A stretch of DNA of 64,000 bases from Sipunculus nudus (GCA_026874595.1 CM049316.1:48054695-48118694), one strand, 5' to 3'. Shown: positions 10,851-23,101, numbered from the stretch's first letter. Made by a program: numbers and translations. The notes: generated by a model from the letters alone, not told the origin.

Positions 10851-11734
10851 CTTATTAACATAGTAAATAAACAAGGCCACGCTTTAAATGCCCTGACGAT
10901 AAAATGGCTTCATTGCTTGACAACCTGGCCTCGATCCGTGTCACCAGGTTTATTGTGCACACTATATACCCATTTCAACATATGTTCATGTTATACATCG
11001 GTATTCTTCACTAATTTTTCCACACTTAGTTTTCCCCCGAGCCGTGCGATTTGTAGAAAAACGAAAAGAATCATGAATCAAATTATGGAACAACTTACCA
11101 TCTTCTTTAAAAGGTACATCTGTTACAAAAGACGAGAAACACAGAAAGCAGCAATGCATTTTATTTACTTTTAATATCGACATTTACAATTGTATGTAAA
11201 CTCATGCAGCTATGGCATCTTGTTTATGCCATTAGTTAGGTTTGCATTTACAATTTATGTGTAAAAGGATTTAATCCAATCTTTGTATATACTTTAAAGG
11301 GATATTGACGGTTGAAGGTGCCTCTAGTCATATTGTGAATTATAATCTGTGATAGGCCACAATGGCCACTCGGTCTTGTGGTATATTTTTTAGATATTTT
11401 ATCATACATGTAGATGCCATAAAAAAGTATTCTCCTTTAATAGGCATTTTTACATTCACTTAATTTTGGCCATGATAAAATTTGACGTTTAATCTTTAGG
11501 TTCATTTACTACCATTATAGTGCTTTTTATTTAGTTAAACAATAAACAAAATCTGTGGTAGGCCACGTACTTTTGCCACTTATTTTAATTGTGTAAATTT
11601 ATGCCATATAATGTACATTTTTTATAGCTTTACAATCTCTGGCCAGTTTTACATGATAGTTTAGGGATATTACTTTAAGTGCTTTTGTCTAGTCACACTT
11701 AGAAAATACTCTGTGATACATTTTTAAATACATA
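10851..11734. other. CYHR1 upstream flank with a short duplicated motif
   Basis: No gene seen. Two related segments at about 11346 and 11551 share ATCTGTG-TAGGCCAC followed by GCCACT, about 205 bp apart, suggesting an old tandem duplication. The rest is AT-rich and unassigned. Confidence 0.4.
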
Positions 11735-11945
11735 CAGAAGCGGATCCAGGGGAAGGGGGGTCCAGGGGGTCCGCCCCCCCCCCCCTTTTTCATCAGAAAC
11801 AACGTTTTTTAAGGGCTTCAGAAAAAATTTGCGCCCTTGACATCCCCCCCCCCCTTTTCCCGACCTGGGACCTTTTTTTAGGGTTCTCATTAGTCCTCCT
11901 GGGTTGGACCCCCCCCCCTTTTCCTAAATCCTGGATCCGCCCCTG
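11735..11945. mobile_element. hAT-like MITE of 211 bp
   Basis: Left end CAGAAGCGGATCCAGG and right end CCTGGATCCGCCCCTG form a 16-bp inverted repeat with two mismatches. CAGNGGCGGATCCAG termini are typical of hAT-type non-autonomous elements. The interior alternates C-runs and short unique stretches. No convincing 8-bp target duplication remains (flanks AATACATA and ATATATTA). Confidence 0.8.
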
Positions 11946-14600
11946 ATATATTACAATCATTTTAATTACTATTTTGCCTAGCTATGACCCAGTCATTTAT
12001 GTATCTATATATGATGTTCTGAATTCTTCAGATATACTTGGTATGATCAGATCTGTACACACACTGTTACTAATAATGTAGTATTTTTTATTATTTGTAG
12101 TCTTTAATTTATTTTTCACATCAATTTTTAATACTACAAAATGTAATTTAGATTATATTATCAGGTATTCCTGCTTGCCGTTGTTTCATGTATAAATCTT
12201 GATCACAAGAACCACTATGGAAATAAGTATGTGTTTTTAAATTTTTAGTGTTATCCTTGGTTATGTCAAGATACTGTATATTCTTATGATTGTACTTTGA
12301 ATGCATGTATCTGACTACCTAAATAAAATCAATCAATCATACGTTTTACCATTCACCAACAGTTATTTTCATATAAATACGGTGCCTCAGTGTGTTTGTG
12401 TAGCCTATACCTGTATTGCATCAGAGAAACAACTGAGGGTTAAAAACTTAAATGTTTAAGATCTAAGGTACAAAGCAGAGGAAAAGTCTAGGGCTGGAGT
12501 CTCACTATATATTTTACATATTCTAAAAAATACAGTATAATGAACTTACATATGGGAATTACCATATTTGCCAATGCCACGGTTGGTATATAACCTTGGT
12601 ATAAGGTATGGGCAGATTGGTTTTAATATGACGAAAAATTGTGATATATATTTCGTATTAAAAAAATAAGGACTTCATTTAGGCATAGTTATTTGACATC
12701 ACATGTACTCCGGACTTCAAATTTTCCCTCAACTGGTGAACTGTTAATTTAAAATATGAAGAATATAACATAGCGGAATAATCCTGTATTGGCTGGAACG
12801 TTTATGTTCTGGTCGTTGAAGGGAAATATTGAGTTACATATGAAAAATAAATAATGGGTAGGTGGTTACGGTTAATTGTTAATTAATTATGCTAAACACT
12901 CGTATAAAAGTACACACTGAAAATTGTTTAGGTTGACAGCAGCAGGATTAATCAACCAAATGTTATCCCTCGGAAAACAAGTTTAATGTGCTTAGATAAA
13001 GACTGATGACATAATACCCGGAACCAGATGGACTCCCTAAAATGATACCAACATGAAAATTACCCCATGGGCAATATCCACCATTGGTTGTATTTATTTA
13101 TAATCTTTTCAATTAATCTTTGACCAACCAACACATGGAAAGATCGAAAGATATGAATAAATGGCAGTTTTATGTCAAATGTGTTATGTATAAAATACCA
13201 AAACGTTTCGAGATATGATATTTCAGCTTGTGTTTGAACTGTGTTGTCATGATTGGAATATGACCTGGCCATGCAGCATGCACCAAAGCACCTGTTTGCT
13301 TCTCCAAGTTTTATTGAATAAAAGTATACAGAAAATGTACCAAAATATTCAATTTACTAAGCAATGGACAAATTAAATAAACTAACTGCTATAATTAAAG
13401 AGAGGTAAAACGCACGGATAATTGAGGGCTGGACGGACTGGACTAACTCTAATGTGTTTTTCTAATTTATCATATTTATTAACTTTATATGCGATCGACT
13501 ATTATTTACGGTAGTCGCAATGGAATTTGGTCACGGAAGTCCTTCGTGGTCACGCTTCGAATATGAACGCTTTAGGTCTTGAACTGTCGGAAATGATACA
13601 AAGGGTGTCCTATAGGGGGGGGGGTTCATTTTCCTTATTTCTCCTTAAATCCAGAGATATCTCAAATAATTTTCGAAGGGGCTATAGCAACGCCATCTGT
13701 CGGTAACTACGAATGTGTGCCAAAGCAGAAAGCAGTTCGTTACTCTGAACCAGGACCTATATATGAGGCCCTCCTTATCTTTTCTACAAATTTTCTGAGA
13801 CTCATTATACAGTCACATACAGTCAAACACAAAATGTTCAGTTGTACTTGTGACATCAAGAGACACGATTTGGTTCTATTAATAAAATATGCGGTGAGGT
13901 TTGAAATAAACTGTTGATTTATGTATTGCTAATAATTGCTTATTAAATAACAATTTATCTTTATACGCATGTTTTTCCTATGGCCTGTGGAACAACATTT
14001 ACACAAATACGATGTTTTTTTGTGTAATCTATTAATAGCAAAATAATTTGTCTTAATTTTATTCTGTCGTATTTGGAATGAAACTAAATTTGTCCTGCAA
14101 GTACAAAATTATGAACGGGGGCCGGGGTTAGTTAGTGAATAAAATTGTATTTTATTGATGGCTGCCATTAAAGTATCCGTATAATGCACTTGTATAATAT
14201 AGTTACAGAGCTTAAAGCAGTCACTCTAAATTCATTGATCGAATGAAACCCTGTAAGAGTAACCGTACAGCTTACAGCAGACAGTGTAAATGGACTTCAC
14301 AACTCCACTGTCTTTGTCATATGACGAGAGGTGTTATGTTTTACAGCCGGGGTTTGCTGTTATGCAAAAGAATCTGAACCTGGATAACAACTGAAGAACA
14401 ATTCATTAATTGTTTCAGATAATCTAGATAACCATCACATAGGTTTTTTCATTGAAAATGCTGCCTTTTCACTGTGACATATGGCTATTTCTTTTGTCCC
14501 TGTCGAGGCCAAGGGTAATTTTTATACAAGTAAGTAGGGAATTGAGTTGTTGAATCTATCAAACATTTCCTGTGTTGTTGTGTAATTCGGTTATAACCCT
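11946..14600. other. Unassigned AT-rich region
   Basis: No gene, RNA gene or recognised element seen. A G-run sits at 13612-13625. Short open frames (13060-13272 minus, 13717-13917 plus) have no recognisable similarity and look like chance. Confidence 0.5.
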
Positions 14601-14604
14601 TGAT

Positions 14605-14960
14605 GAGTTGCAGATTTAGTTTTAGTGCTGGGCCCCCAGTTTTAGTTTTAGTGTTGGGTCCTGAGTTTTAGTGCTGGGTCAGGACTATAGTTTAAGTTTT
14701 AAAGCTGGGCCCCCTGTTATAATTTCAGTGATGGACCCCTAGATGTAGCTTTAATGCTCGGTTCTTAGTTTTATTGCAGAGCCCCTAGTTTTATTTTCAT
14801 GTTGACCCTCCGCCCCCCCCCCCCCTTAGTTTTAGTTCAGGTTTTTTTTTTGCTCAGCCCCTTGTTAAAGGTTTAAGTGCTCAGCCTGTAGTTAAAGTTT
14901 AAGTGTTGAACCTCTAGTTTTAGTGCTGAGCCCCTATAGTTATAGTCTGAGTGCTGAACC
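14605..14960. repeat. Degenerate minisatellite, TAGTTTTAGTGCTGGGCCCC type
   Basis: About ten diverged units of 30-40 bp carrying TTTTAGTGCTG-GCCCC. The same motif recurs at 17402-17540. It lies directly upstream of dispersed repeat R copy 1. Confidence 0.75.
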
Positions 14961-14984
14961 TAGTGTGTTCCTAGTTTTCTCCAG

Positions 14985-15430
14985 CTATAGAATAGGTGGA
15001 GATACTTTTTTTTTTTAATTATTATCTCCACCAATTATATAGGTGGAGATATCTGTTTTGGCATAATTATTATCTTCACCTATATTCTATAGGTGGCGAT
15101 ATTTGTTTTTGGCATTGTTATTATTTTGCCACTTCTTTCATCCGATTTCAATGATACTCGCACAGGATATATATTATTATGGCCCAATTAATTTGACCTT
15201 GTTTCAGTGACCGTGACCTATTTTTCGAAGTAACAGGGTCGAAAGTGCAATTTTCTCGGATTTTCGCTGTCGATTTTCTCGGTATCTATACGCGGTAAAG
15301 ATAAATGGATGAAAAAAATTCCATAATAACTGCATGGTTCCTAACATTACTGGGGGTATCGTTTGGGACTCCCTCGTGCGGAACCATATATGATATAGAT
15401 GACTCAGCATTTTTCAGTGTCACAGTATCA
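14985..15430. repeat. Dispersed repeat family R, copy 1
   Basis: Shares with 17030-17320 the ordered landmarks CACAGGAT, CCCAATTAATTTGACC, GATGAAAAA and a right end with TGCGGAACCATAT then GACTC then CACTTTTCAGT-like sequence. Near its left end is a short inverted repeat ATCTCCACC (15024-15032) / GGTGGAGAT (15042-15050). Non-coding. Confidence 0.7.
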
Positions 15431-15447
15431 AAAACTATCAGTATCCA

Positions 15448-15792
15448 TGTGGATTATGCAGTAAACCTCTGAAACGAAATCATCAAGGAATATACAATGA
15501 CGACTGCGATATCTGGCATCATGCCAGGTGTCTCCCTGATTGTATAGCCATCACATATGAACATTATCACTACTTAACGAGCTCTTATACAAATTGGTAC
15601 TGCCTGAGATGTCAGATGCCACAATTTAATGACCCATTCTTCACTGACAGTGATAACAATAAACTGGACAGCAGCATCTTGTCAAACTCGTCTTCAAACG
15701 CATCAGAAACCGGAAATACTGTAAATAAATTTATGGACTTGCGAAAGAGGTTTAGAGCAGGAAACCATTTAAACTCTCGCATTTAAATATAA
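15448..15792 (+). pseudogene. LINE PHD finger and linker (fragment)
   Basis: Order of ligands: CGLC, then NDDCDIWHHARC, then WYCLRC. In a standard C4HC3 PHD finger the second pair is CxxC; here the first of that pair reads Asn (YNDDCD), so one zinc ligand is missing. The remaining C, H and C spacings fit. The linker continues FNDPFFTDSDNN and an Asn/Ser-rich stretch before the endonuclease. Confidence 0.75.
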
Positions 15793-16690
15793 ACAGTTTG
15801 AGATATAAAATTGGAGATGTGCAAGACCCCCTGTATAAAAACCTGACTGATATATTGTGCATAACGAAACTAAAATAGATGATTCTTTTCCGCAAATCAA
15901 GTTTAGCATCACAAACTACACATACTATCGCAAGGACAACATCAGCAAGCGGCGGCCTTATCACATATATTCGATCAGATATTCCGTCATGACCTGCATA
16001 GAGTCTGCGCCAAGGACGTAGAAGTTATTGCCATATGCTTAACAGAATGAAACTATTGCTTGTTCATGTTTACAGGCATCCAGCGAATTCAAAAACAGAT
16101 TATGAACTTTGTTTTAACACATTGACTGCTATCATGGAACAGTTGTTAGTTGAATACAAAATTACTGTATTAAGATAAAAAAATAAAATAAAAGGTATGG
16201 TTCTCAGGCACCGCCCGCGTCAATTTAAACCCCCCGCATCAAAAATTTTATTTTAATTTTTATCTTTTAAGAAGATAAATAATACAATTTATGTAGTGTT
16301 TAGCAAACAATTTGTTATTTTCATGCTTTTTCCTGATTATATGACATTTTTATCGAATCATCCAAAAAAAAAGGTCAAACATAAAATACCGCCCGCCCAC
16401 ACTGATTTCTGAAAAAAAAGTGCCTGAGAACCATACCTTATTTTTTTTGGCCTAATTGGTGATTTTTACATAAACGTTCAGCATGGCAGGAACAGTCATA
16501 ATAAAACATATGATTTATGGATGTATACGGTATGTCACACCAATAAAAAAGTCAACTTGTTTTAAAAAATCAAGAGGTAGAGCTGTTGACTTGATTATAA
16601 CTAATGATAAATCACAGTTTGTATACAGTGGTATAATATCCAATGGAACTAGTGATTTTCATGACTATGTATTTGATATTTTGTAGTCGG
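15793..16690 (+). pseudogene. LINE APE-type endonuclease, split by a 280-bp MITE
   Basis: The first half has several frameshifts and in-frame stops but keeps the order of endonuclease landmarks (NINSLRY, DILCI, HPANSKTDYELCF). The second half, 16455-16690, carries GDF, DLIITN and SDFH motifs. The reading frame on both sides meets exactly at the MITE's duplicated TA, showing that the MITE inserted into the LINE. Confidence 0.75.
16173..16452. mobile_element. Tc1/mariner-like MITE, copy 2, inserted in the LINE
   Basis: 280 bp flanked by TA (16171-16172 and 16453-16454). Left end contains AAAATAAAAGGTATGG then TTCTCAGGCAC; right end GTGCCTGAGAACCATACC, a TTATTTTTTTT run and GGCC. The flanking LINE frame defines the borders precisely and supports TA target duplication. 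No coding capacity; presumably mobilised in trans. Confidence 0.9.
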
Positions 16691-16829
16691 CCTTAAGGCC
16701 GAAACCAGCAAAGCATACATCATATGACCTAGAAATGCGAAACCTTCACGGACATATGCCGATACAACGTATGAGTGCAGTGGCAAGTTTGGTAGCGATA
16801 TCTTTAATAGTAGTTGCATAATATGCAAA

Positions 16830-17400
16830 TTTCAAAAATGGATAGTCAGCAATTCAGCTAATTTGTAATAACTCAAGAAGGAAACACCAAATTTCACTTG
16901 TTTTACAGGAATGTTGGCCCTCTCGGACTATTACAGGTGGATATATCATTAGTGGGAGATTCAGGGGGAGGGGCGTGGGGATGGACGCTCTCCCAATACA
17001 GTTATAAGATGTCTAGTTATTCTTCTTCCTCGTCTTTGTATTCTCATTATTCTGCCAATTTTTTCATCTTTTCTCATTCATATTTACACAGGATGTACCC
17101 TCCCATGGTCCAATTAATTTGACCCAGTTTTCAAGGTTACTGGGGTAAAGTAATGCGAATTTTTTAGATTTTAATGTCATTTTTTCTTAACTATAAGGGG
17201 TACAGACTATGGATGAAAAATCCTTTGTTATATCTGGTTACATTCGCGGAGGTAACGCTTTGAATTCACTAATGCGGAACCATATGAGATAGGTGACTCG
17301 GCACTTTTCAGTTAGTCTACCTTTCCTTAACCCGTATGACTTAGAAAGTTGAAATTTTATGGAATGCGAATAAGTGGAGATACGAGACTGTCCCACGATA
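16830..17400. repeat. Dispersed repeat family R, copy 2
   Basis: Same orientation as copy 1 (14985-15430), with the landmarks CAATTAATTTGACC, GGATGAAAAA, ATGCGGAACCATATGAGATA and CACTTTTCAGT. Together the two copies flank the LINE plus MITE. Confidence 0.65.
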
Positions 17401-17401
17401 G

Positions 17402-17540
17402 TTACAGAAGTCTAGTTTTAGTTTAAGTTGGGTCGTTATAGCATCAAGTTTGAGTGCTGAGCCCTTAATGGTAGATATAGTGCTGGATCTCTAGTTTTAG
17501 ATTTAGGGCTGGGCCCCTATAGTCCTAGATTTGTTCTGGA
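17402..17540. repeat. Degenerate minisatellite related to 14605-14960
   Basis: Units with CTAGTTTTAG, GTGCTGAGCCC and GGGCTGGGCCCC. It again abuts an R-family copy, here on its right side. Confidence 0.65.
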
Positions 17541-19325
17541 CGCTAATTGTACTTTGACATTTTCTTTGAAATGAATATTATAGGTCTACTCCACAACATA
17601 AATATATGGTGTCCACAAATAAACTGGTACACATATCTCAGTGTTACACATGTCAGCTCAAAGTACTATACACAAAGTTGGTTAATACCCCTGAATTTCA
17701 TTTGTCATGATAAGACAGACCAGGGAACGTTGAACCTATGTTATCATAACTATGGCGATATATATCATGTCTTATCAGGCGTTCATAGACTGCCCGAAGT
17801 CACTTATAATAGTGATATATATGGTGTATAAACAAGGCCAAAGTCATTCAAAATAATTTATATAACCCATCAAGTACAAAGGCAGAAACTGTCGTTATAC
17901 TTTATTTCCAATATAAATCCTAATATCTGAATATAGTGGGAAGGGGGGGGGGGATGATTACACAGATCATCCCCTGTTGTTTAAAAGTGTGTGTGTGTGG
18001 GGGGGGGGGGGATATATACCCTCACTTCCTGTTTCACTGAGAACAATATTCTGTTTATCAGTAGGAATGAGTAAAGAGAAATACTATTGGAAATCAATCG
18101 AGTCAGATTTTACCCTCAGCTTTGCCAAAAGTAATCAACACTAATCTTTATCAATTATATAGTACTCTGTTTTTGTACTGTTTAAAAAGTAATGTTTGCA
18201 TAAACTGCTCTGAAGTACTACAAACAATCAGAAAAATCTGATCTTTTTAAAATGGCTCAACTCTGCCTAAAATATACTAATACTTTTGCTCAAACATCCA
18301 GATAAATTTAAAAAGATATCCGAAATATTTCAAAGAAATAGATCTATACAAAATTAATGTACATATACAAAAATGCAAGGTTACTGTTGGTCACGGCGCT
18401 CAGTTGAAACTGATTATGAGAATAAATGTAACAAGGGACCCATGGGTCACAGTGCTCAGCTGAAGTTGACCTTGATTGTTACAATCAAAATAATAAAAAT
18501 GGAGATAAAATCTGAGAGGAAGAGGTAATTAATACAGGCCATGGTTGGTTGATATGATTGGTTTGAATTGATGAGAAAGGAACTGTTGCAATTTTTTAAA
18601 ATTAATTTATTTTTTATATTTTCAACAACACAATACATACACGCCAAACCGGTATCCAGTCAGCCATGACAACATGACACTCAGGCCTTCTAAAATAAAC
18701 TGATAGGGGCCTGTGAGTCATGATGCAAGTCATAACAGAATACCCATTCTGAGGGTCGGATCAAAATATTTGCCGTGTGGCAGTAATTGACATCAGAGGC
18801 TGATATGGTCGACTTATAGCTGCTAAATAATGAGAAAAAATTTTGTTGCACAAAAAATTAATTACACTAATTACCTCTTTTTTTCTATGGCACCGATTCA
18901 CACATAGCTGTTAAGCCGTCTAACAGACGCAGAGACAAAAACAGCCTCGTTATAAAAACTGTTGCATGAATACACGTTAACAGTGTTACACGTAAACAAG
19001 TTAACAGTTAATGTTATATTTATTATTTTTCCCAACAGAATAACGGCACTTTGTCTTATCTCGAGTGAAATGAAAGCTCGACAAGCAGATGAAATGAAAA
19101 AAAGTACTGTTGGAAATGGCGTGCATATGTGCATCTACTATAGATGTTTGTACTTCCACCTCAACGTCTTAAAAATCGACGTTTGGGTGACGGACTGTCG
19201 CTAGCATCCAGTGAATAATTAACCATGTGCCTCAACACATTTTTGGTACATAAACACACATGTTACTTACATTAAATAGTATTATTCCCTTGTTATTTCA
19301 TTTCTTTTTTCTAAAAAGAAAACCA
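17541..19325. other. Unassigned region with G-runs
   Basis: No gene seen. G-runs at 17940-17953 and around 17998-18010. At 18380-18475 two similar segments (GGTCACGGCGCTCAGTTGAA and GGTCACAGTGCTCAGCTGAA) resemble the ends of dispersed elements seen at 59510. Short open frames look like chance. Confidence 0.5.
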
Positions 19326-19329
19326 TCAT

Positions 19330-20050
19330 ATACATTACTATTAAACTCTCTTCCATAACTATAGTCCCCCCATCTATCTTGAAATGTTGGTACCTTGTCA
19401 TTTTATTGTGCAAACTTGTATTCTACCCTAACATATTTCCATATTCCTTAACATGCCTTTTGAAGTGATGGACTTTCTTGGCTTCTTCTAGCCTGGTGTA
19501 TGTACTGCTTCACAATCAACACAATGAAATTTCCAATAACTGAAGAACCTACATCTCCACACAGGACAGTGGAAACATGTATATCAATCTAATCTTGTTT
19601 TGTTTACACCATTTCTCAATATATATCCACTATTTCTATACTTCATGACAAGTCCAGAATAAATGTAGTAAATTCTCAGATTCTAATATACAGAACGTAC
19701 GAAGATTGAAGTCTTTAATCTTCCATTTGTATAACCAATAGTTGATTACAAAGCAATCATTCAACGATTTGTAATGAAATCCATTACACAAAAATATCAT
19801 TTACTTGGATCAATTTGTTATTCCAAATAATTTGCTGCTCAAGAGAAATATGGTCAAAATACTTTCTTCATAATGTAGTATAACCCATTAAGGTTTCTTT
19901 ATAAAAATCTTGAATACTCAATGAGTTTATAAGCTTTGATTCTATATTGCTGTTGATCTTTAATTGGATACACTGATCCTAAATAGTGTTTAAACAGCAG
20001 TTTCCATGGCCTTATTCCTGTTTAAAATACCTTTTTATCCAAGATATACT
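19330..20050 (-). pseudogene. C-terminal remnant of a Tx1/L1-type LINE ORF2
   Basis: In broken minus-strand frames I read PWKLLFKHYL, SLEQQIIWNNKLI, WKIKDFNLRTFCILES, ENLLHLFWTCHE and ARLEEAKKVHHFKRHV-like segments. These resemble the region after the reverse transcriptase in invertebrate Tx1/L1-type elements (the IIWNNK and LFWTC-type motifs). Multiple stops and frameshifts; no RT domain is present. Confidence 0.6.
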
Positions 20051-20845
20051 GGAAGGGCTGCCTGTTTGGCCCATAACTGATCTTTCCTGGTCAAAATCGA
20101 AAAGTCGAAATATCTATAAAAAGTCGAAATGTCTTACTGTCTGGCACTGTTGCAGCGACAGGGTGTAGCTCTCGTTAAGTGGGCGTGGCTTCTGTTGAGA
20201 GTGCTTGCAGTAGGCCCCCAAATCTCACTTGTCTTAAATTGTGTTAGCGTATTGGTTTTAATCCGGTAGACCCAATGAGGCCCGGGCGGGCAAAGGGTTT
20301 CACCTTACCCAATAAAATGCTTGAAAATGTGGAAATTCTAGAATAATTGGATACCTTTGATTATATCATACTTTCCGGCAGATTTTTCTGACTGATATTA
20401 AATATATGGAACGATAGGTCCGTGGAAGAAATTAGCCTAATAAATATTTATTGGCAATTATCTTACAGAGCCTAAGGAAGCGTACCGGCCGCTCTGATTC
20501 GGGCCCGTAGTCTATTCTGTTAGTCTTTTTAAATTTGAATATATCAATTTCTCTTTTGTAAATATTATTATAATATATAATAATATTATAATATATCATG
20601 TTAATACACTAAAAACTAAAATATTGATATCACATATTTGTTGTAAAATTGCTTTTGAAAGTAACGTGTAACTTTTAATGATGCGTGCTGAATATAAATG
20701 ATTGTATGACTGAGACATTGACCTCTTGGCAAGAACTGATGTTGGCAATGCATTTCAGTGCATTTCATGGCATTTATCTACTGCTCAAGTGTCGGATCGC
20801 CGGTCGCAAGATAATCGCGCGATGTATATGTATTTATTATGTACG
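20051..20845. other. Unassigned region
   Basis: No gene seen. Includes an AT-only near-palindromic stretch at about 20562-20600 (AATATTATTATAATATA repeated in mirror form). Nothing else recognised. Confidence 0.4.
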
Positions 20846-20945
20846 AACTACCGACTACCGAGCGCTAACATCCGTGCCATGCATGGAGAGTGCCTCGTTT
20901 TAGTTTTTATAACTAGTTGTATAATCCATGTAAAATAAATAAGTT
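20846..20945 (+). repeat. SINE 3' tail fragment
   Basis: Matches the 3' half of the SINE at 37079-37292: ACTACCG, ATCCGTGCCATG-ATGGAGAGTGCC, then TATAATCCATGTAAAATAAA followed by TAAGTT. The tRNA-like head is absent or too diverged to see. Confidence 0.65.
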
Positions 20946-22403
20946 TTATAAATAAAGTTTATATTATGTACCAATGTCGCATGATGTTCATAACACGCAA
21001 AATAAGAGCACAGAATCGCATATGTCGCGAAATGTCCGCACGAATGTTGCCCGAGATTTTAGTCATTTTAGAATATAGCGTTACTGCTACAGAATATCAG
21101 GCGGCAAACTGAAATATCTGCACCTGCTTTGGCTGCGTCGGTCATTGTGATTTATCAGACAATAATGTTTATCTATCAAACTGCTGTTTATGTCCCCGTA
21201 ATTATCAATCCTTCCAAGTTCAAATTTGTTCTGTCGTTTATTGATAATATAGCATGAGAGTCAAATATGCTGTTGTGTCGGTAACTTCTTGTACCTTGCT
21301 TGCTTTGAAACTATAATGATGCCTGCTTAATCAGCTATGATTACAATGTAATATTTTTTTCAGTTTATTTATCATATAATTAGGCCTAATCTGTCATGTG
21401 TTATATCTACGTGAATAATATAACAGAAGGACAATATTATATTTGTATAGAGTAAAATATTAGTAAAAATAGCTATAATCATTTTTATACACGAAATGTT
21501 TCGTGCATTCCTGCGTTTAATAAGGCCTCCATATGACACTGAGTTTATCATGGTGGAGATGGCATATACATGAAAACATACCATATATAGTACATGGTAT
21601 TAAATGCAGAAAACATATGCCTCGGCCTTAAATCGAGTATATAATTATTTGATTGAACCTTATACCTTAATCGGGGGGGGGGGGGGGGGAGGGGTAGAGA
21701 GGGGGCCCTGAAATCTTCTTGTACTGCCTCAAAATTTTCCTCACGGAGGCCCTGCTACAATATTCCTTATCTAATGTATCTTTTTCCCTGTAAGACCTTC
21801 TCTATATCCCCCCCCATAATAACTTGATCTGTATATGAACTTGTTGTACTGCACTATAAAGTTTTAAACTAAAAGGTTTTTTTTTTTGTTCTGCTATATT
21901 ATTTTGAGCATAAATGTTATTAGTTTGTATACTGTATCTTTTATTTTAAGTTAAATAAAAAGAATCCTTCCATCTTGTGAACTATATATTTTTGTCAGAC
22001 CCTCCACCTCTAAATTTCTTCTAATAAAAAATGCACATCCTCTGCTTGTGAATTATTTTTTTAATGCTTCATTACCACAACGTGGAATCTTCTGGATTAC
22101 TCCTTGAATTATTTTATTAAAAAGAAAAGTTTTGTACATTGGAGTGGAAACAGCTTTCGATTACATATGAAACAATAACAATTATTTGAAATACATTGGG
22201 TGCGGGGAAGGGGGGGGGGGGTTGACATGAGAATTACTGTACACCTGTTACAGCAGGTGTTCTCTCCCAGTGATGCATTACAAGTCAGGTAAGTAAGCAA
22301 GGCTGTACTGAATGACCTCCAGTGGTCGAAAGTGGGCTGTCTGGAGTTTGATAATGCAAGTGAATACAATAAAAGCCTCCCAAAAATCCTAAAGCTCGCC
22401 TTA
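20946..22403. other. Unassigned region with a long G-run
   Basis: No gene seen. A G-rich run lies at 21671-21695 and another at 22209-22222. The open frame at 22109-22369 (minus) has no recognisable similarity. Confidence 0.45.
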
Positions 22404-23101
22404 TTTTTTAGCTTATATTTTTAAATTTCAGATTTTACCAGATTTAATCCTTACGTGTACATGCTGTGAATATTAAATCAACAGTACTCACGGGAAAAAA
22501 TGCCAAAGTCGAAGATTGGTAAAATTTAAGGCACTTATTTTATATTTATGCTAATAACTTAAAATATTTACATTTTTTTATCTAATTTCTGGTATTTAAT
22601 TATAACTGAATTAAATATTGTTATATGCTTAAAATAGGCTCTCTAGCTTGAACAATGATCATGTTTAGTGAGTAAATATCTTTCCTTATATTTTTTAAAA
22701 AGTGTATTATGTTCGGGCCCATAACCACCGAAAATTACGTAATACTGACCTAATTTCTGTCATATACATAGGAACATTATAGGGGAATAAGTGTATAAAT
22801 TATGAAGTAAAACATCTGTAGTTTTGATATTATGCAATCCTGAAGAGTTATAATAGGTTTTCAATGGAAAATTGAGATTTTTCCTTAATTTCTTGTCTGA
22901 ACCGGGTCAGTGACCCAGTTTTCGATTTGGTAGGAGATTTGGGGACATCTAACAGTATGCCGAATTTCAGATCCGTAGGACCAACGGTTTCAAAATGTGC
23001 TAGCTTAACGGACAGACGGAAAGCAAGATGGACGGACAGTCGCCGGACACAGGACCACCGCAATAGCTCAGTTGACTTATAGTCATGAAGCGGAGCTAAA
23101 A
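22404..23101. mobile_element. Dispersed DNA element family F, copy 2
   Basis: Full-length copy by comparison with 9175-9820. Left end TTTTTTAGCT, right end GGAGCTAAAAA. Near the right end it contains GACAGACGGAAAGCAAGATG and ATAGCTCAGTTGACTTATAG. Non-coding. Confidence 0.75.

Larger units (their letters stand above)
15440..16740 (+). mobile_element. Decayed LINE (PHD finger plus APE endonuclease), interrupted by a MITE
   Basis: A plus-strand reading frame encodes a PHD-type zinc finger (15448-15612), a Ser/Asn-rich linker, then an APE-type endonuclease start (NINSLRYKIGDV near 15790). Frameshifts and stops follow. The endonuclease reading resumes after the MITE at 16173-16452 with GDFYINV (a variant of the GDFN motif), then KKSRGRAVDLIITN and SDFHDYVF, and stops at about 16686. 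No reverse transcriptase follows, so the copy is 3'-truncated. PHD followed by endonuclease in one polypeptide is known in some invertebrate non-LTR elements; the clade is not determined. Confidence 0.8.

Noticed and set aside
17547-17831. 94-codon plus-strand open frame
   Set aside because: AT-rich, composition typical of chance, no known motif, and next to degenerate repeats.
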